Origin: Microvirga thermotolerans
GTDB taxonomy: Bacteria; Pseudomonadota; Alphaproteobacteria; Rhizobiales; Beijerinckiaceae
Assembly (NCBI RefSeq): GCF_009363855.1
Contig: NZ_CP045423.1
Span: 2,448,001 to 2,512,000, forward strand
Length of the DNA stretch: 64,000 nt
Reading direction: 5' to 3'
Shown: piece by piece, positions 55,263 to 64,000 of the stretch
How positions within the stretch are numbered: the first letter of the stretch is position 1
Layout: every line of letters begins with the position of its first letter
Notes under the pieces: generated by a model
Database searches by the model: none
The model's input: the letters and a program-made list of their open reading frames with translations, nothing else
Told to the model about the DNA's origin: nothing
Translations under genes and position numbers: made by a program

Positions 55263-56158
55263 TGCTGCCCCGGATGGTTCGCGACGTGACAACCCGCCTC
55301 TTCCTGTCCCTCCTGGCAGCGGTGCTCCTGCCGGGCGCCGCCTTGGCCCAGACGAGCCCGGCCGTGCCCTCCCTCGCCCAGAAGCCGCCACCCTCGGTCT
55401 CGACGAGCCAGGTCACTCTCTCGGCGAGCGCCGTCTTTCCCGACAACCAGCCGATCCGGTCGGGGCTGATCTGGCGCGTCTATGAGGACAAGGGCGACAC
55501 CACGCAGCCGACGATCGTCGCCCGCTCCGGCAGCCCGACCCCGAGCTTCACCCTCTCGCCAGGGAACTACATCGTCCACGTCGCCTATGGATTCGCCGGG
55601 GCCTCGAAACGCCTGACCGTCCAGTCCGGCAACCTGTCGGAGCGGCTCGTCATCAGCGCCGGGGCCCTGAGGCTCCGGGGAGCGGTGAGCGATACGGCGA
55701 TCCCCGCAGGCAAGCTCTCCTTCTCGGTCTACGTGCCCATCGGCTCGAACTCGGAGGGACGCCTCGTCATCGCCAACGCCCGGGCGGACGAGGTCATCCG
55801 CCTGCCCGAGGGCACCTATCACGTGGTCTCCACCTATGGAGACGCCAACGCCATCATGCGCGCGGACCTGAAGGTGGAAACCGGCAAGGTGACCGAGGCC
55901 ACCCTCAACCACCGGGCCGCCACCGTGACGCTCAAGCTCGTGGCGGCCGAGGGCGGCGAGGCCTTCGCCGGCACCGCCTTCAGCGTGCTGACTCCCGGCG
56001 GCGACGTGATCCGCGAGGCGATCGGCGCCTTCCCGTCCGTGACCCTGGCCGAGGGCGACTATGTCCTGATCGCCCGGCACGAGGGCAAGGTCCACACCCG
56101 CGACTTCAAGGTGGAAAGCGGCCTCGACCGCGACGTCGAGATCGTCGCGAAGCCCTGA
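55262..56158 (+). CDS. Exported protein with three tandem beta-sandwich-like repeats
   Basis: A 298-residue precursor whose start shares a base with the YfhO-like stop (TGATG). A signal peptide (FLSLLAAVLLPGAALA) is followed by three repeats. Each has the pattern Leu-x-x-Gly-(Asn/Thr/Asp)-Tyr, a strand, and a Val-(Gln/Glu)-(Ser/Thr)-Gly turn: TLSPGNYIVHVAYGFAGASK, RLPEGTYHVVSTYGDANAIM and TLAEGDYVLIARHEGKVHT. This suggests carboxypeptidase-regulatory-like or Ig-like modules in the periplasm. The coupling with the YfhO-like gene suggests a joint envelope role. No experimental function is known to me. Confidence 0.82.
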   Translation: MLPRMVRDVTTRLFLSLLAAVLLPGAALAQTSPAVPSLAQKPPPSVSTSQVTLSASAVFPDNQPIRSGLIWRVYEDKGDTTQPTIVARSGSPTPSFTLSPGNYIVHVAYGFAGASKRLTVQSGNLSERLVISAGALRLRGAVSDTAIPAGKLSFSVYVPIGSNSEGRLVIANARADEVIRLPEGTYHVVSTYGDANAIMRADLKVETGKVTEATLNHRAATVTLKLVAAEGGEAFAGTAFSVLTPGGDVIREAIGAFPSVTLAEGDYVLIARHEGKVHTRDFKVESGLDRDVEIVAKP

Positions 56159-56308
56159 GCCGGCCCTGGGCCGAGCCCTGACCCGGCCTTTCGAAGAGCT
56201 TCGCGCCGAACCTTTCCGGCTCCGGCGGCATTGACCGCTCGGCAATGCACGGCCGCCGGAGCTCCTGCCCGCGAGACTTCATGGCCGGCCGCAACCGGGA
56301 GCAAGCTC

Positions 56309-57637
56309 ATGAAGATTGCAGATGTCATGACACGCCATGTCCGCGTGATCGCGCCCGACCGCTCGATCCGCGATGCGGCGCGCCTGATGGACGAGATGAA
56401 CGTCGGCTCCCTGCCGGTCTGCGACGGGCGCCGGCTGAAGGGCATGATCACCGACCGCGACATCACGATCCGCGCCACCGCCGCGGGACTTCCGCCCGAT
56501 ACCCCCGTGCGGGACGTGATGTCCGACAATGTCTGGTGGTGCTTCGACGACGACGACGTGGAGCACATCGTGGAACTCATGAGCGACCACCAGATCCGCC
56601 GCCTCCCGGTGGTGGACCACGACAAGCACCTCGTCGGCATCGTCGCCCTCGGCGATCTCGCCACCGACGAGCGGGAGAGCGCCTCCCGCGCCCTCCGGCG
56701 CATCTCGATGCCCTCCGAGCCGGATCGCTCCGTCGCCGGCGGCCAGGAACGGCCGGGCCCGGAGCCTCTGACCGCTGCGGAAAGGCGCGCCCTCGCCCGC
56801 CGGGAGCGGGACGAGCGGCAGGGCGAGGACCGCCGCCCGAGGCATACCCCCCTCCACAGGCGGAGCGCGGACCGCCCCCTCTTCCGCTTCCGCGAGGCGG
56901 ACGACGAGCGGGCGGCGTTCGGCACCGCGGGCGGGCCGGTCGGCCCGGGCCAACGCGACCGCAACCCGCAGATGCGCGGCGGCTTCGGCGGCGAGGGGTA
57001 CCGGAACTACGGAGAGGGCTACGGCGCCTTCGATCCGGGCCTGGGCGGGGGAGGCTACCGTCCCCGCCGGTTCGGGACGTCCACGGCCACGGGCCATTGG
57101 GAACATCCCGGCGACGACAGCAGCCCGGAAGACCGCCGGGCCCAGGATCGGGAGCGCACCTGGAGCCTCGTGAACGAACGGCGCGACCACCGCAACTACG
57201 GCAGCGGCCCCGGCAACACCCTCTTCGAGAACGACGCTACCGCCAGCGCGGGCGAAGTGCGCCGGGGCGAGCATCGCGGCAAGGGGCCGCGCGGTTACCG
57301 GCGCTCCGACGAGCGGATCCGCGAGGACGTCAGCGAGCGCCTGATGGACGACGCCCTCGTCGACGCCTCGGAGATCGAGGTGAGCGTCAGGGACAGAGAG
57401 GTTACCCTGAGCGGCACGGTCCGCGACCGCAGGGAGAAGAGACGGGCCGAGGATCTCGCCGAATCCGTCTCCGGCGTCGCGCACGTGCAGAACAACCTGA
57501 GGGTCGGGCAGCACCAGCCGGGCCACGCCTCCGGCACGGAAGTCGGCGATTCCGGCGTCGCGACCGGCAATCCGGGCAGCGGCACGGCGGGGGTCGCGGC
57601 CGGTTCCGCCTCGGGCGGGCGCACGACGGGACGGTAG
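56309..57637 (+). CDS. CBS-domain and BON-domain fusion protein
   Basis: A 442-residue cytoplasmic-looking protein with two CBS motifs at about 1-130 (MKIADVMTRHVRVIAPDRSI, CDGRRLKGMITDRDITIRAT, RRLPVVDHDKHLVGIVALGD). They would form an adenylate-sensing pair. A long Arg/Gly/Asp-rich, low-complexity linker runs over about 135-325, and a BON domain follows at about 335-405 (IREDVSERLMDDALVDASEI, VTLSGTVRDRREKRRAEDLA), then a Gly/Ser/Thr tail. BON domains usually bind membranes or phospholipids outside the cytoplasm, and no signal peptide is visible, so the combination is odd. I start at the ATG at 56309, where CBS similarity begins. Confidence 0.88.
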   Translation: MKIADVMTRHVRVIAPDRSIRDAARLMDEMNVGSLPVCDGRRLKGMITDRDITIRATAAGLPPDTPVRDVMSDNVWWCFDDDDVEHIVELMSDHQIRRLPVVDHDKHLVGIVALGDLATDERESASRALRRISMPSEPDRSVAGGQERPGPEPLTAAERRALARRERDERQGEDRRPRHTPLHRRSADRPLFRFREADDERAAFGTAGGPVGPGQRDRNPQMRGGFGGEGYRNYGEGYGAFDPGLGGGGYRPRRFGTSTATGHWEHPGDDSSPEDRRAQDRERTWSLVNERRDHRNYGSGPGNTLFENDATASAGEVRRGEHRGKGPRGYRRSDERIREDVSERLMDDALVDASEIEVSVRDREVTLSGTVRDRREKRRAEDLAESVSGVAHVQNNLRVGQHQPGHASGTEVGDSGVATGNPGSGTAGVAAGSASGGRTTGR

Positions 57638-57700
57638 CGGCAGCCGAGCTAGCTGGGAACAGCCAACCCCCGCCCGAGACGGCGCGGGCCGGCTTTCGGA

Positions 57701-59728
57701 TCACGCCACAGTGCGCGCGACCACGTGGTGGCCGTCGAGGGTCAGGTCCCGCTCGGGCTCGGCCACGACCTGCGCGGCGCGGCGGCGGTCGGGCGCGACC
57801 GCCTCGGCGACCAGGGACCTCAGGGCCTCGTCGAGGGTCATGCTCTTCTGGTCGGGGCTGCCGAGGCGGCGGATCGACACCGTGCGCTCGGCGGCCTCCT
57901 TCTTGCCGACCACGACAAGCACCGGGACCTTGGCGAGGGAATGCTCGCGGACCTTGTAGGTGATCTTCTCGTTGCGCAGGTCGGCCTCGACCCTGAGGCC
58001 CATGCGGCGGGCGGCGCGGACCACCTCCTCCGCATAGGCATCCCCGTCGGAGGTGATGGTGGCGACCACCGCCTGGACGGGTGCGAGCCACAGCGGGAAG
58101 TGCCCGGCGAAGTGCTCGATCAGGATGCCCGTGAAGCGCTCCATGGAGCCGCAGATCGCCCGGTGCACCATGACCGGCGTCTTCTTCTGCCCGTCCTGGT
58201 CCACGTAGAACGCGCCGAACCGCTCGGGCAGGTTGAAGTCAACCTGCGTGGTGCCGCACTGCCAGTCGCGGCCGATCGCGTCGCGCAGCACGTATTCGAA
58301 CTTCGGGCCGTAGAAGGCGCCCTCGCCCGGATTGATCGCGGTCTTCACGCGCCCGCCGGACTGCTCCTCGATCTGCTTCAGGACGCGCATCATCACGTCC
58401 TCCGCATGGTCCCACAGGGCGTCGCTGCCGACGCGCTTCTCGGGCCGCGTGGAGAGCTTCACGACGATGTCCTCGAAGCCGAAATCCGCATAGGTCGAGA
58501 GGATCAGATCGTTGATCTTGAGGCATTCCTCGGCCATCTGCTCTTCCGTGCAGAAGATGTGCGCGTCGTCCTGCGTGAAGCCGCGCACGCGCATGAGCCC
58601 GTGCAGCGCGCCGGACGGCTCGTAGCGGTGGACGACGCCGAACTCCGCGAGGCGCATCGGCAGATCGCGGTAGGACTTCAGCCCGTGCTTGAAGATCTGC
58701 ACGTGACCCGGACAGTTCATGGGCTTGAGCGCGAAGAGGCGCTTGTCCTCGGCCTCCTCGCCCGCGGACTGCACGCCGAACATGTTCTCACGGTACCAGC
58801 CCCAGTGGCCGGAGGTCTCCCAGAGGGACGAGTCGAGCACCTGCGGCGCGTTGACCTCCTGGTAGTCGCCCTTCAGGCGGCGGCGCATGTAGGAGACCAG
58901 CTCCTGGAACAGGGTCCAGCCCTTCGCATGCCAGAAGACGACGCCGGGCCCCTCCTCTTGGAAGTGGAACAGGTCCATCTCCCGGCCGAGGCGCCGGTGA
59001 TCGCGCTTCTCGGCCTCCTCGAGCTGCTTCAGGTAGGCGTCGAGGTCCTCCTGCCGGGCCCAGGCGGTGCCGTAGATGCGGGTCAGCATCGGGTTGTTGG
59101 AATCGCCGCGCCAGTAGGCGCCGGCCACCTTCATGAGCTTGAAGGCGGTGCCGATCTTGCCCGTGGACGTCATGTGCGGCCCGCGGCACAGGTCGAACCA
59201 GTCGCCCTGGTAGTAGATCTTGAGATCCTGCCCCTCGGGGATCGCGTCGACCAGCTCCACCTTGTAGCGCTCGCCCTTCTCCGCGAAGACCTGCCGGGCC
59301 TTCTCGCGGCTCCAGACCTCCTTGGTGAAAGGTTTGTCCCTGGCGATGATCTCGCGCATCTTCGCCTCGATGGCGGCGAAGTCCTCGGGCGTGAACGGCT
59401 CGTCGCGGGCGAAGTCGTAGTAGAACCCGTTCTCGATCACCGGGCCGATGGTCACCTGGGTGCCGGGAAACAGCTCCTGCACCGCCTCGGCGAGCACGTG
59501 CGCGCAGTCGTGCCGGATCAGCTCCAGGGCGCGGGGATCCTCGCGGGTGAGGAACTCGATCCTCGCGTCGCTGCGGATCGGATCGGACAGGTCGGCGACG
59601 GTCCCGTCGAGGGCCATGGCGACGGTGCGCTTGGCGAGAGACTTGGCGATGCCCTCCACGACCTCCGTCCCGGTCGTTCCGGGTGCGTACTGCCGCTGGG
59701 CGCCATCGGGAAATGTCAGCGTGATCAT
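57701..59728 (-). CDS. thrS: Threonyl-tRNA synthetase
   Basis: It charges tRNA-Thr with threonine. The 675 residues have the TGS domain ([20 protein letters not shown]), the editing domain with [17 protein letters not shown] and [12 protein letters not shown], class II motifs 2 and 3 ([40 protein letters not shown]), the zinc ligand Cys in [20 protein letters not shown], and a C-terminal anticodon-binding domain. The start has AAGGAG upstream. No T-box leader is expected in this group and none was seen. tRNA-Thr is encoded 13 kb away. Confidence 0.98.
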   Translation of the reverse strand: MITLTFPDGAQRQYAPGTTGTEVVEGIAKSLAKRTVAMALDGTVADLSDPIRSDARIEFLTREDPRALELIRHDCAHVLAEAVQELFPGTQVTIGPVIENGFYYDFARDEPFTPEDFAAIEAKMREIIARDKPFTKEVWSREKARQVFAEKGERYKVELVDAIPEGQDLKIYYQGDWFDLCRGPHMTSTGKIGTAFKLMKVAGAYWRGDSNNPMLTRIYGTAWARQEDLDAYLKQLEEAEKRDHRRLGREMDLFHFQEEGPGVVFWHAKGWTLFQELVSYMRRRLKGDYQEVNAPQVLDSSLWETSGHWGWYRENMFGVQSAGEEAEDKRLFALKPMNCPGHVQIFKHGLKSYRDLPMRLAEFGVVHRYEPSGALHGLMRVRGFTQDDAHIFCTEEQMAEECLKINDLILSTYADFGFEDIVVKLSTRPEKRVGSDALWDHAEDVMMRVLKQIEEQSGGRVKTAINPGEGAFYGPKFEYVLRDAIGRDWQCGTTQVDFNLPERFGAFYVDQDGQKKTPVMVHRAICGSMERFTGILIEHFAGHFPLWLAPVQAVVATITSDGDAYAEEVVRAARRMGLRVEADLRNEKITYKVREHSLAKVPVLVVVGKKEAAERTVSIRRLGSPDQKSMTLDEALRSLVAEAVAPDRRRAAQVVAEPERDLTLDGHHVVARTVA

Positions 59729-59801
59729 CAGGTTCTCCTTGCTCACTCCTGCCAACGGAGCAGGTAAGCGGGGGCCGACGGATGGTTGGAACGGGAAGGA
59801 A

Positions 59802-60131
59802 TCAGCCGCCGTCAGGTTCGACCGACTCGCAGGAAATCGCCGGGGCGTTCACGCCTCTCCAGCGACCGTAGGTCCAGGGCTTATACCAGGCGGCCCCTTC
59901 GGGCAACGTTTCCGGAACGTAATCGAGCCCCGACGTGCCGAACGGACCGCAGCGGCAGATGCGCGCGACTCCCATCCAGCCTCCGGCCCAGAAGCCGTGG
60001 CGCTGGATGGCCTCGTCCGTGTATTCGGAGCAGGAAGGCAGGTGGCGGCACTGGCGCCCCACGAGCCCCGAGAGGGTGAGCTGGTAGCCGCGGATCGCGA
60101 GGTGCGCCGCCTGCCGGACGGGACTGGCCAT
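59802..60131 (-). CDS. yidD: Membrane protein insertion efficiency factor YidD
   Basis: A small membrane-associated protein that assists YidC-dependent insertion. The 109 residues include [40 protein letters not shown] and RICRCGPFG, the conserved Cys-rich core. It starts directly after the stop of the NifU-like gene, so the two are probably co-translated, upstream of thrS. Confidence 0.95.
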   Translation of the reverse strand: MASPVRQAAHLAIRGYQLTLSGLVGRQCRHLPSCSEYTDEAIQRHGFWAGGWMGVARICRCGPFGTSGLDYVPETLPEGAAWYKPWTYGRWRGVNAPAISCESVEPDGG

Positions 60132-60575
60132 CTATGTCCCCTGCCCCCGCCGCGCCGCGATCCGGTCGAGCGCCTCGACCACCGCGTCGAAGGTGAGGAG
60201 GACCGAGGCGTGCCGCGCCTTGAAGTCCCGGACGGGCTCCAGCACGGCGAGGTCGGCCCATTTCCCCTTGGGCGGCTCGCCGCCGGCCTTGAGCATCCTG
60301 TGGGCGGCCTCCCGGACCTCCCGCAGCTCCTGCGCCGTGGAGCCGATCACGTGGCGTCCCATGATCGAGGAGGAGGCCTGGCCGAGGGCGCAGGCCTTCA
60401 CGTCGTGGGCGAAGGCCGTCACCACGTCGCCCTCGACCTTGAGATCGACCGTCACCGTCGAGCCGCACAGCCTGGAATGGGCGGTCGCGCTGGCGTCCGC
60501 GTCCGCGAGCCGCCCGAGATGCGGGATCGCGGCGGCGAGTTCGAGAATGCGGCGGCTGTAGATCTCGTTCAGCAT
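60132..60575 (-). CDS. NifU/IscU-like iron-sulfur cluster scaffold protein
   Basis: A 147-residue homologue of the Fe-S scaffold IscU/NifU N-domain. The first two cysteine positions are kept (SRLCGSTVTVDL and DVKACALGQASSSIMGRHVI). The usual third cysteine region reads KARHASVLLTF, with Ala in place of Cys, so a standard three-cysteine cluster site is missing. Scaffold or transfer function is therefore less certain. The start MLNEIYSRRILELAAA fits the family, and it precedes yidD and thrS in a typical alphaproteobacterial arrangement. Confidence 0.88.
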   Translation of the reverse strand: MLNEIYSRRILELAAAIPHLGRLADADASATAHSRLCGSTVTVDLKVEGDVVTAFAHDVKACALGQASSSIMGRHVIGSTAQELREVREAAHRMLKAGGEPPKGKWADLAVLEPVRDFKARHASVLLTFDAVVEALDRIAARRGQGT

Positions 60576-60731
60576 CGGATCATGAGGTGACAGGCAGGAA
60601 CCGATGACCAATATAAGCCCTGCACGCCCGATCCGCGACCCGGCCGCATCCGAACGGCCGGGCCGCACGCACAGAACGTCGGCGGCCCGCCACGGGCGCC
60701 GGTCATCCGCAACGAAGAAACGAGGCTCCAC

Positions 60732-61367
60732 ATGGACGATGTGGTTAAGTCCCTGAGCAAGCATGTAAAACCCTCCAAGAGGGACGCCGTCGAGCGCCCC
60801 ACCCGCGAGGAGGCGGAGGAGGCCGTCCGCACCCTGATCCGCTGGGCGGGCGACGATCCGCACCGGGAAGGGCTTCTCGAAACGCCGAAACGGGTGACCA
60901 AGGCCTTCAAGGAGTTCTACGCGGGCTACAAGGACAATCCCCGCGAGATCCTCAACAAGATCTTCGCCGAGGTGGAGGGCTACGACGACATCGTCCTCGT
61001 GCGCGACATCCCGTTCTATTCCCACTGCGAGCACCACATGGTCCCGTTCTACGGGAACGTGCATATCGGCTACTATCCCTCCAAGGGCGTGGTCGGCCTG
61101 TCCAAGCTCGCCCGCCTGGTCGAGGTCTATGGGCGGCGCCTCCAGACCCAGGAGACGATGACGGCGCAGATCGCCCTCGCGCTGCAGGACTCCCTCGACC
61201 CCAGGGGCGTGGCGGTCATGATCGAGGCCGAGCACATGTGCATGTCCATGCGCGGCGTGCAGAAGGCCGGCGCCATCACCCTCACCACCCAGTTCCTGGG
61301 CGTGTTCAAGGACGACCCGGCCGAGCAGGTGCGCTTCCTCACGCTGGTCCGCCAGGGTAAGGCTTGA
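60732..61367 (+). CDS. folE: GTP cyclohydrolase I
   Basis: It converts GTP to 7,8-dihydroneopterin triphosphate, the first step of tetrahydrofolate synthesis. The 211 residues have the zinc-site motif [15 protein letters not shown], then [20 protein letters not shown] and [20 protein letters not shown]. It is divergent from the NifU-like gene and followed by hisI after 57 bp. Confidence 0.97.
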   Translation: MDDVVKSLSKHVKPSKRDAVERPTREEAEEAVRTLIRWAGDDPHREGLLETPKRVTKAFKEFYAGYKDNPREILNKIFAEVEGYDDIVLVRDIPFYSHCEHHMVPFYGNVHIGYYPSKGVVGLSKLARLVEVYGRRLQTQETMTAQIALALQDSLDPRGVAVMIEAEHMCMSMRGVQKAGAITLTTQFLGVFKDDPAEQVRFLTLVRQGKA

Positions 61368-61424
61368 GCCCAACCGCTCCCGAGCGAGTCGCCCGCGGCG
61401 GCCCGCCTCCTTCGAGGATCTCCC

Positions 61425-61835
61425 ATGTGCGCGTCCCCCGCATTCCCCTCCCCCGGCCCCAAGGCGGAACTGGAGGAGGGCACGGTGCTCACGCCCCGTT
61501 TCGGCTCCGACGGCCTCGTCACCTGCGTGACGACCGATGCGGAGACGGGCGAACTGCTCATGGTCGCGCACATGAACGCCGAAGCCCTGGCCAGGACCCT
61601 GGAGACCGGCGAGGCCTGGTACTGGTCCCGGTCGCGGGGCGAGCTCTGGCACAAGGGCGCCACGAGCGGGCAGGTCCAGACCGTGGTCGAGATGCGCGTC
61701 GACTGCGACCAGGACGCCCTGTGGCTCAAGGTCAGGGTCGCCGGCGACGGCGGCTGCTGCCACACGGGCCGCCGCTCCTGCTTCTACCGGAGGGTCGCTG
61801 TGCAGGACGGAAAGGCCGTCCTTCGACATGGCTGA
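61425..61835 (+). CDS. hisI: Phosphoribosyl-AMP cyclohydrolase
   Basis: It hydrolyses phosphoribosyl-AMP in histidine synthesis (step 3). The 136 residues include [40 protein letters not shown], the magnesium site [15 protein letters not shown] and the zinc cysteines [16 protein letters not shown]. It is monofunctional, with no hisE domain. The folE-hisI neighbourhood is common in Rhizobiales. Confidence 0.97.
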   Translation: MCASPAFPSPGPKAELEEGTVLTPRFGSDGLVTCVTTDAETGELLMVAHMNAEALARTLETGEAWYWSRSRGELWHKGATSGQVQTVVEMRVDCDQDALWLKVRVAGDGGCCHTGRRSCFYRRVAVQDGKAVLRHG

Positions 61836-61948
61836 GCGCCGTCCCGGCCTGGAGCGACGGTTCCACCGACCCTCACGGATTTGGATGGCTGCCATTCCCG
61901 ATCGTCGGGGTGAACCGCGCCGCCGCACGGTCTAGAACCTGAAGGACG

Positions 61949-63115
61949 ATGCGACACGACCTCCGTGCGGCGCGCGCCGCCACCAGCGCCCTCTTCCTCG
62001 GCAACGGCTTCCTGATCGGAACCTGGGCCGCGCAGCTTCCGCGGTTCAAGGCCGCGCTCGGACTGTCGGACGGCGAGCTCAGCATGGCCCTCCTCGCCTT
62101 CGGGCTCGGAGCGGTGCTCCTCATGCCCCTCATCGGCTGGATGACGGCCGCCTTCGGGAGCGGCCGGGTCGCGACCGCCGCCGCCTTCGCCTTCGCCGGA
62201 ACCCTCGTTCTCCCGGGCCTCGCGCCCACCCTGCCGGCCCTCGTCGCCGCCGCCTTCGTCGCCGGAGCCTGCAACGGCACCATGGACGTCTCCATGAACA
62301 CCAACGCCACCCTGGTCGAGCGGACCTGGGGCCGGGCGATCATGTCCTCCTTCCACGCCTTCTTCAGCCTGGGCGGCCTTCTGGGCGCGGCGGCCTCGGG
62401 GGCCCTGATCGCCCGGGGCCTCGACATCGTTCCCACCCTGCTCGTCACCTGCGGCGGCACCGCGCTCCTGTTCCTGGCGGCGTCCCTGTCGGTCATGCGC
62501 GAGGCGGACCGCGCCGGCGGGAGCCACGGCCTCGCCCTGCCCCGGCGGGGCGTCCTCGCCCTCGCCGGGCTGGCGCTCCTCTGCTTCCTGGTCGAGGGCG
62601 CGATGGTGGACTGGTCGGCGATCTACCTCCAGACCGTCGCCGGGGCGAGCCTGGAGCGGGCGGTGAGCGGCTTCGCGGCCTTCTCCCTCGCCATGACCGC
62701 CTGCCGCTTCATGGGCGATTTCGCCGTCCGCTCCCTCGGGCGTGTCCGGACCCTGATGGCGGGCGGGCTCCTGGCGGCCGCCGGCCTTGTCCTTGCGCTG
62801 GCGGTCCCGCAGCCGGCCGCCGCCTCCGCGGGGTTCGCGCTCGTCGGGCTCGGCCTCGCCAACGTGGTACCCGTCCTCTTCAGCACCGCCGGCGAGACGC
62901 CCGGCATTCCCCCGAGCATGGGCGTGGCCATGGTGGCGACCCTGGGCTACGCGGGCCTGCTCCTCGGCCCGCCGCTCATCGGCTTCGGAGCGGACCTCCT
63001 GGGCCTTCGCGCCATGTTCGGCCTTCTGGCCCTGGGTGCCCTTGTCGTCGTCCTGGTGGCGCGGCCGGTGCTCTCGCCCCGGCAAAGTTTCCCTTCTCCC
63101 CGGCCGACCCGATAA
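61949..63115 (+). CDS. MFS permease (YbjJ-like)
   Basis: A 388-residue major facilitator with twelve predicted helices. The first reads SALFLGNGFLIGTWAAQLPR, and a family-typical loop GACNGTMDVSMNTNATLVER lies after helix 4. The group includes YbjJ, whose substrate is not known. The gene follows hisI by 113 bp and is probably transcribed with it or alone; no clear promoter or terminator is visible in the spacer. Confidence 0.9.
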   Translation: MRHDLRAARAATSALFLGNGFLIGTWAAQLPRFKAALGLSDGELSMALLAFGLGAVLLMPLIGWMTAAFGSGRVATAAAFAFAGTLVLPGLAPTLPALVAAAFVAGACNGTMDVSMNTNATLVERTWGRAIMSSFHAFFSLGGLLGAAASGALIARGLDIVPTLLVTCGGTALLFLAASLSVMREADRAGGSHGLALPRRGVLALAGLALLCFLVEGAMVDWSAIYLQTVAGASLERAVSGFAAFSLAMTACRFMGDFAVRSLGRVRTLMAGGLLAAAGLVLALAVPQPAAASAGFALVGLGLANVVPVLFSTAGETPGIPPSMGVAMVATLGYAGLLLGPPLIGFGADLLGLRAMFGLLALGALVVVLVARPVLSPRQSFPSPRPTR

Positions 63116-63188
63116 GCTTGTCGCGCGTTATTCATAAGACCTTCACGAGGGTGCGGGCATAAAGGGCGCGCAGGTCTGGAGTTCGGTC

Positions 63189-64000
63189 ATGTTGTGGGAC
63201 AACATCGCCCGGCGCAGCGCCGGGTCGGGGGGCGGCGGAACCGTTGCGGAGGTGCCGGCGTCGGTCGAGCGGGAACCCCGTTCCAGGATCAGGATCGGCC
63301 TGGCGCTCGGCGGCGGCGCCGCCCGGGGCTGGTCCCATATCGGCGTCCTGCGGACCCTGAGCGAGGCCGGCATCGTGCCGGACGTGATCGCCGGATGCTC
63401 CATCGGCGCCGTGGTCGGCGGCTGCTATGCGGCCGGCAAGCTCGACGAACTCGAGACCTTCGCCCGCTCCCTCACCAAGCGCCGTGTCATGGGCCTGCTC
63501 GACTTCCACATCAGCGGGTCGGGCCTGATCGCCGGAACGCGCCTGCAGCGCCTGCTCGACCACGACCTCACGGACAAGAAGGTCGAGGACCTGCCGATCC
63601 GCTTCTGCACCATCGCCACGGAACTGGCGAGCGGCCACGAGATCTGGCTGACCCGCGGCTCCCTCGTCCAGGCCATGCGGGCATCCTATGCCCTGCCGGG
63701 CGTGTTCGACCCGGTGCTGATCGGCGGCCGCTGGCTCATGGACGGCGCACTCGTCAATCCGATCCCGATCACCGCCGCCCGCGCCCTCGGCGCGGACCTC
63801 GTGATCTGCGTGAACCTGAACGGCGAGATCCGGATCCGCGGCACGGTGATCCAGTCCTACGATTCCGACAGCGACGAGCGCGAGATCGAGGAGGCCATGG
63901 TGGAGCCGAGGCGCTGGGGCATCTTCCCGCCGTCCCGCGCGGGCAAGCCGCGCAAGCCCAACGCGCCCGGCATCGCGACCGTGATGGTCGACGCCTTCAA
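63189..64000 (+). CDS. Patatin-like phospholipase (RssA type), cut by right edge
   Basis: The frame starts at ATG 63189, with GGAG eight bases upstream, and runs past the end of the window (270 codons visible). It has the oxyanion loop GGGAARGWSHIGVL near residue 45, the nucleophile elbow AGCSIGAVVGG (Gly-Cys-Ser-Ile-Gly), and the catalytic Asp in MDGALVNPIPI, so the Ser/Asp dyad is complete. The layout matches bacterial RssA/YjjU-type patatins that hydrolyse membrane lipids in the cytoplasm. The C-terminus and length cannot be judged. Confidence 0.9.
   Translation, partial: MLWDNIARRSAGSGGGGTVAEVPASVEREPRSRIRIGLALGGGAARGWSHIGVLRTLSEAGIVPDVIAGCSIGAVVGGCYAAGKLDELETFARSLTKRRVMGLLDFHISGSGLIAGTRLQRLLDHDLTDKKVEDLPIRFCTIATELASGHEIWLTRGSLVQAMRASYALPGVFDPVLIGGRWLMDGALVNPIPITAARALGADLVICVNLNGEIRIRGTVIQSYDSDSDEREIEEAMVEPRRWGIFPPSRAGKPRKPNAPGIATVMVDAF

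Noticed and set aside
52491..55391. Minus-strand frame of 966 codons opposite the YfhO-like gene
   Set aside because: The opposite strand encodes a coherent multi-span membrane protein with a following coupled gene; the minus frame is low-complexity Gly/Glu/Arg.
59729..59801. T-box or other leader for thrS
   Set aside because: The upstream region is only 73 bp to the yidD stop and shows no T-box-like stem; T-box control is not typical of this group.

Overview
The window is GC-rich alphaproteobacterial chromosome. The joined str-S10-spc-alpha ribosomal cluster followed by degQ-rarA-crcB-rluC, the alphaproteobacterial RpoB/RpoC forms, a short-form adenylate kinase, and CBS/BON and DUF4142-type proteins all point to Hyphomicrobiales (Rhizobiales). 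A Methylobacteriaceae relative such as Microvirga is my best guess, but this rests on protein style only and no database was searched.

Layout. 0-2.3 kb: the C-terminal end of a TolB-like/TPR signalling protein, a GNAT acetyltransferase and a small membrane protein. 2.5-41.8 kb: almost 40 kb read on the minus strand. In transcription order: tRNA-Tyr, tRNA-Gly, an unknown ORF, tuf copy 2, tRNA-Trp, secE, nusG, rplK, rplA, rplJ, rplL, rpoB, rpoC; then rpsL, rpsG, fusA, tuf copy 1, the S10 genes, the spc genes with secY and adk, the alpha genes with rpoA and rplQ; and finally degQ, a GNAT gene, rarA, crcB and rluC. Promoter-like sequences are visible before tRNA-Tyr, rpsL, rplN and rpsM. Hairpin terminators follow rpoC, rplA and rplQ. 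42-64 kb: accessory housekeeping genes on both strands. These are rlmB, an MHS-type transporter, tRNA-Thr, small exported proteins, a second SpoU methylase, a Tat-type metallo-beta-lactamase-fold protein, cutA, NAD kinase, a MaoC/CitE-like pair, a flavin reductase, a nitroreductase, a YfhO-like membrane protein with an exported repeat protein, a CBS-BON protein, thrS, yidD, a NifU-like scaffold, folE, hisI, an MFS permease and a patatin-like phospholipase cut by the right edge.

Function. Most of the window builds the ribosome, RNA polymerase, elongation factors and the Sec channel, so it is the growth-rate core of the genome. I found no phage, insertion sequence, CRISPR array or defence system, and I do not claim an undescribed system. 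The most notable irregularities are these. Tuf copy 2 is otherwise almost identical to copy 1 but carries two one-base deletions. A third probable deletion lies in the neighbouring ORF, and all three fall within 0.7 kb. Several palindromic or REP-like elements sit in the rpo gaps. A 776-bp structured gap before rplJ contains a GC3-rich small frame. A CBS-BON fusion and a threefold-repeat exported protein are the most unusual proteins.
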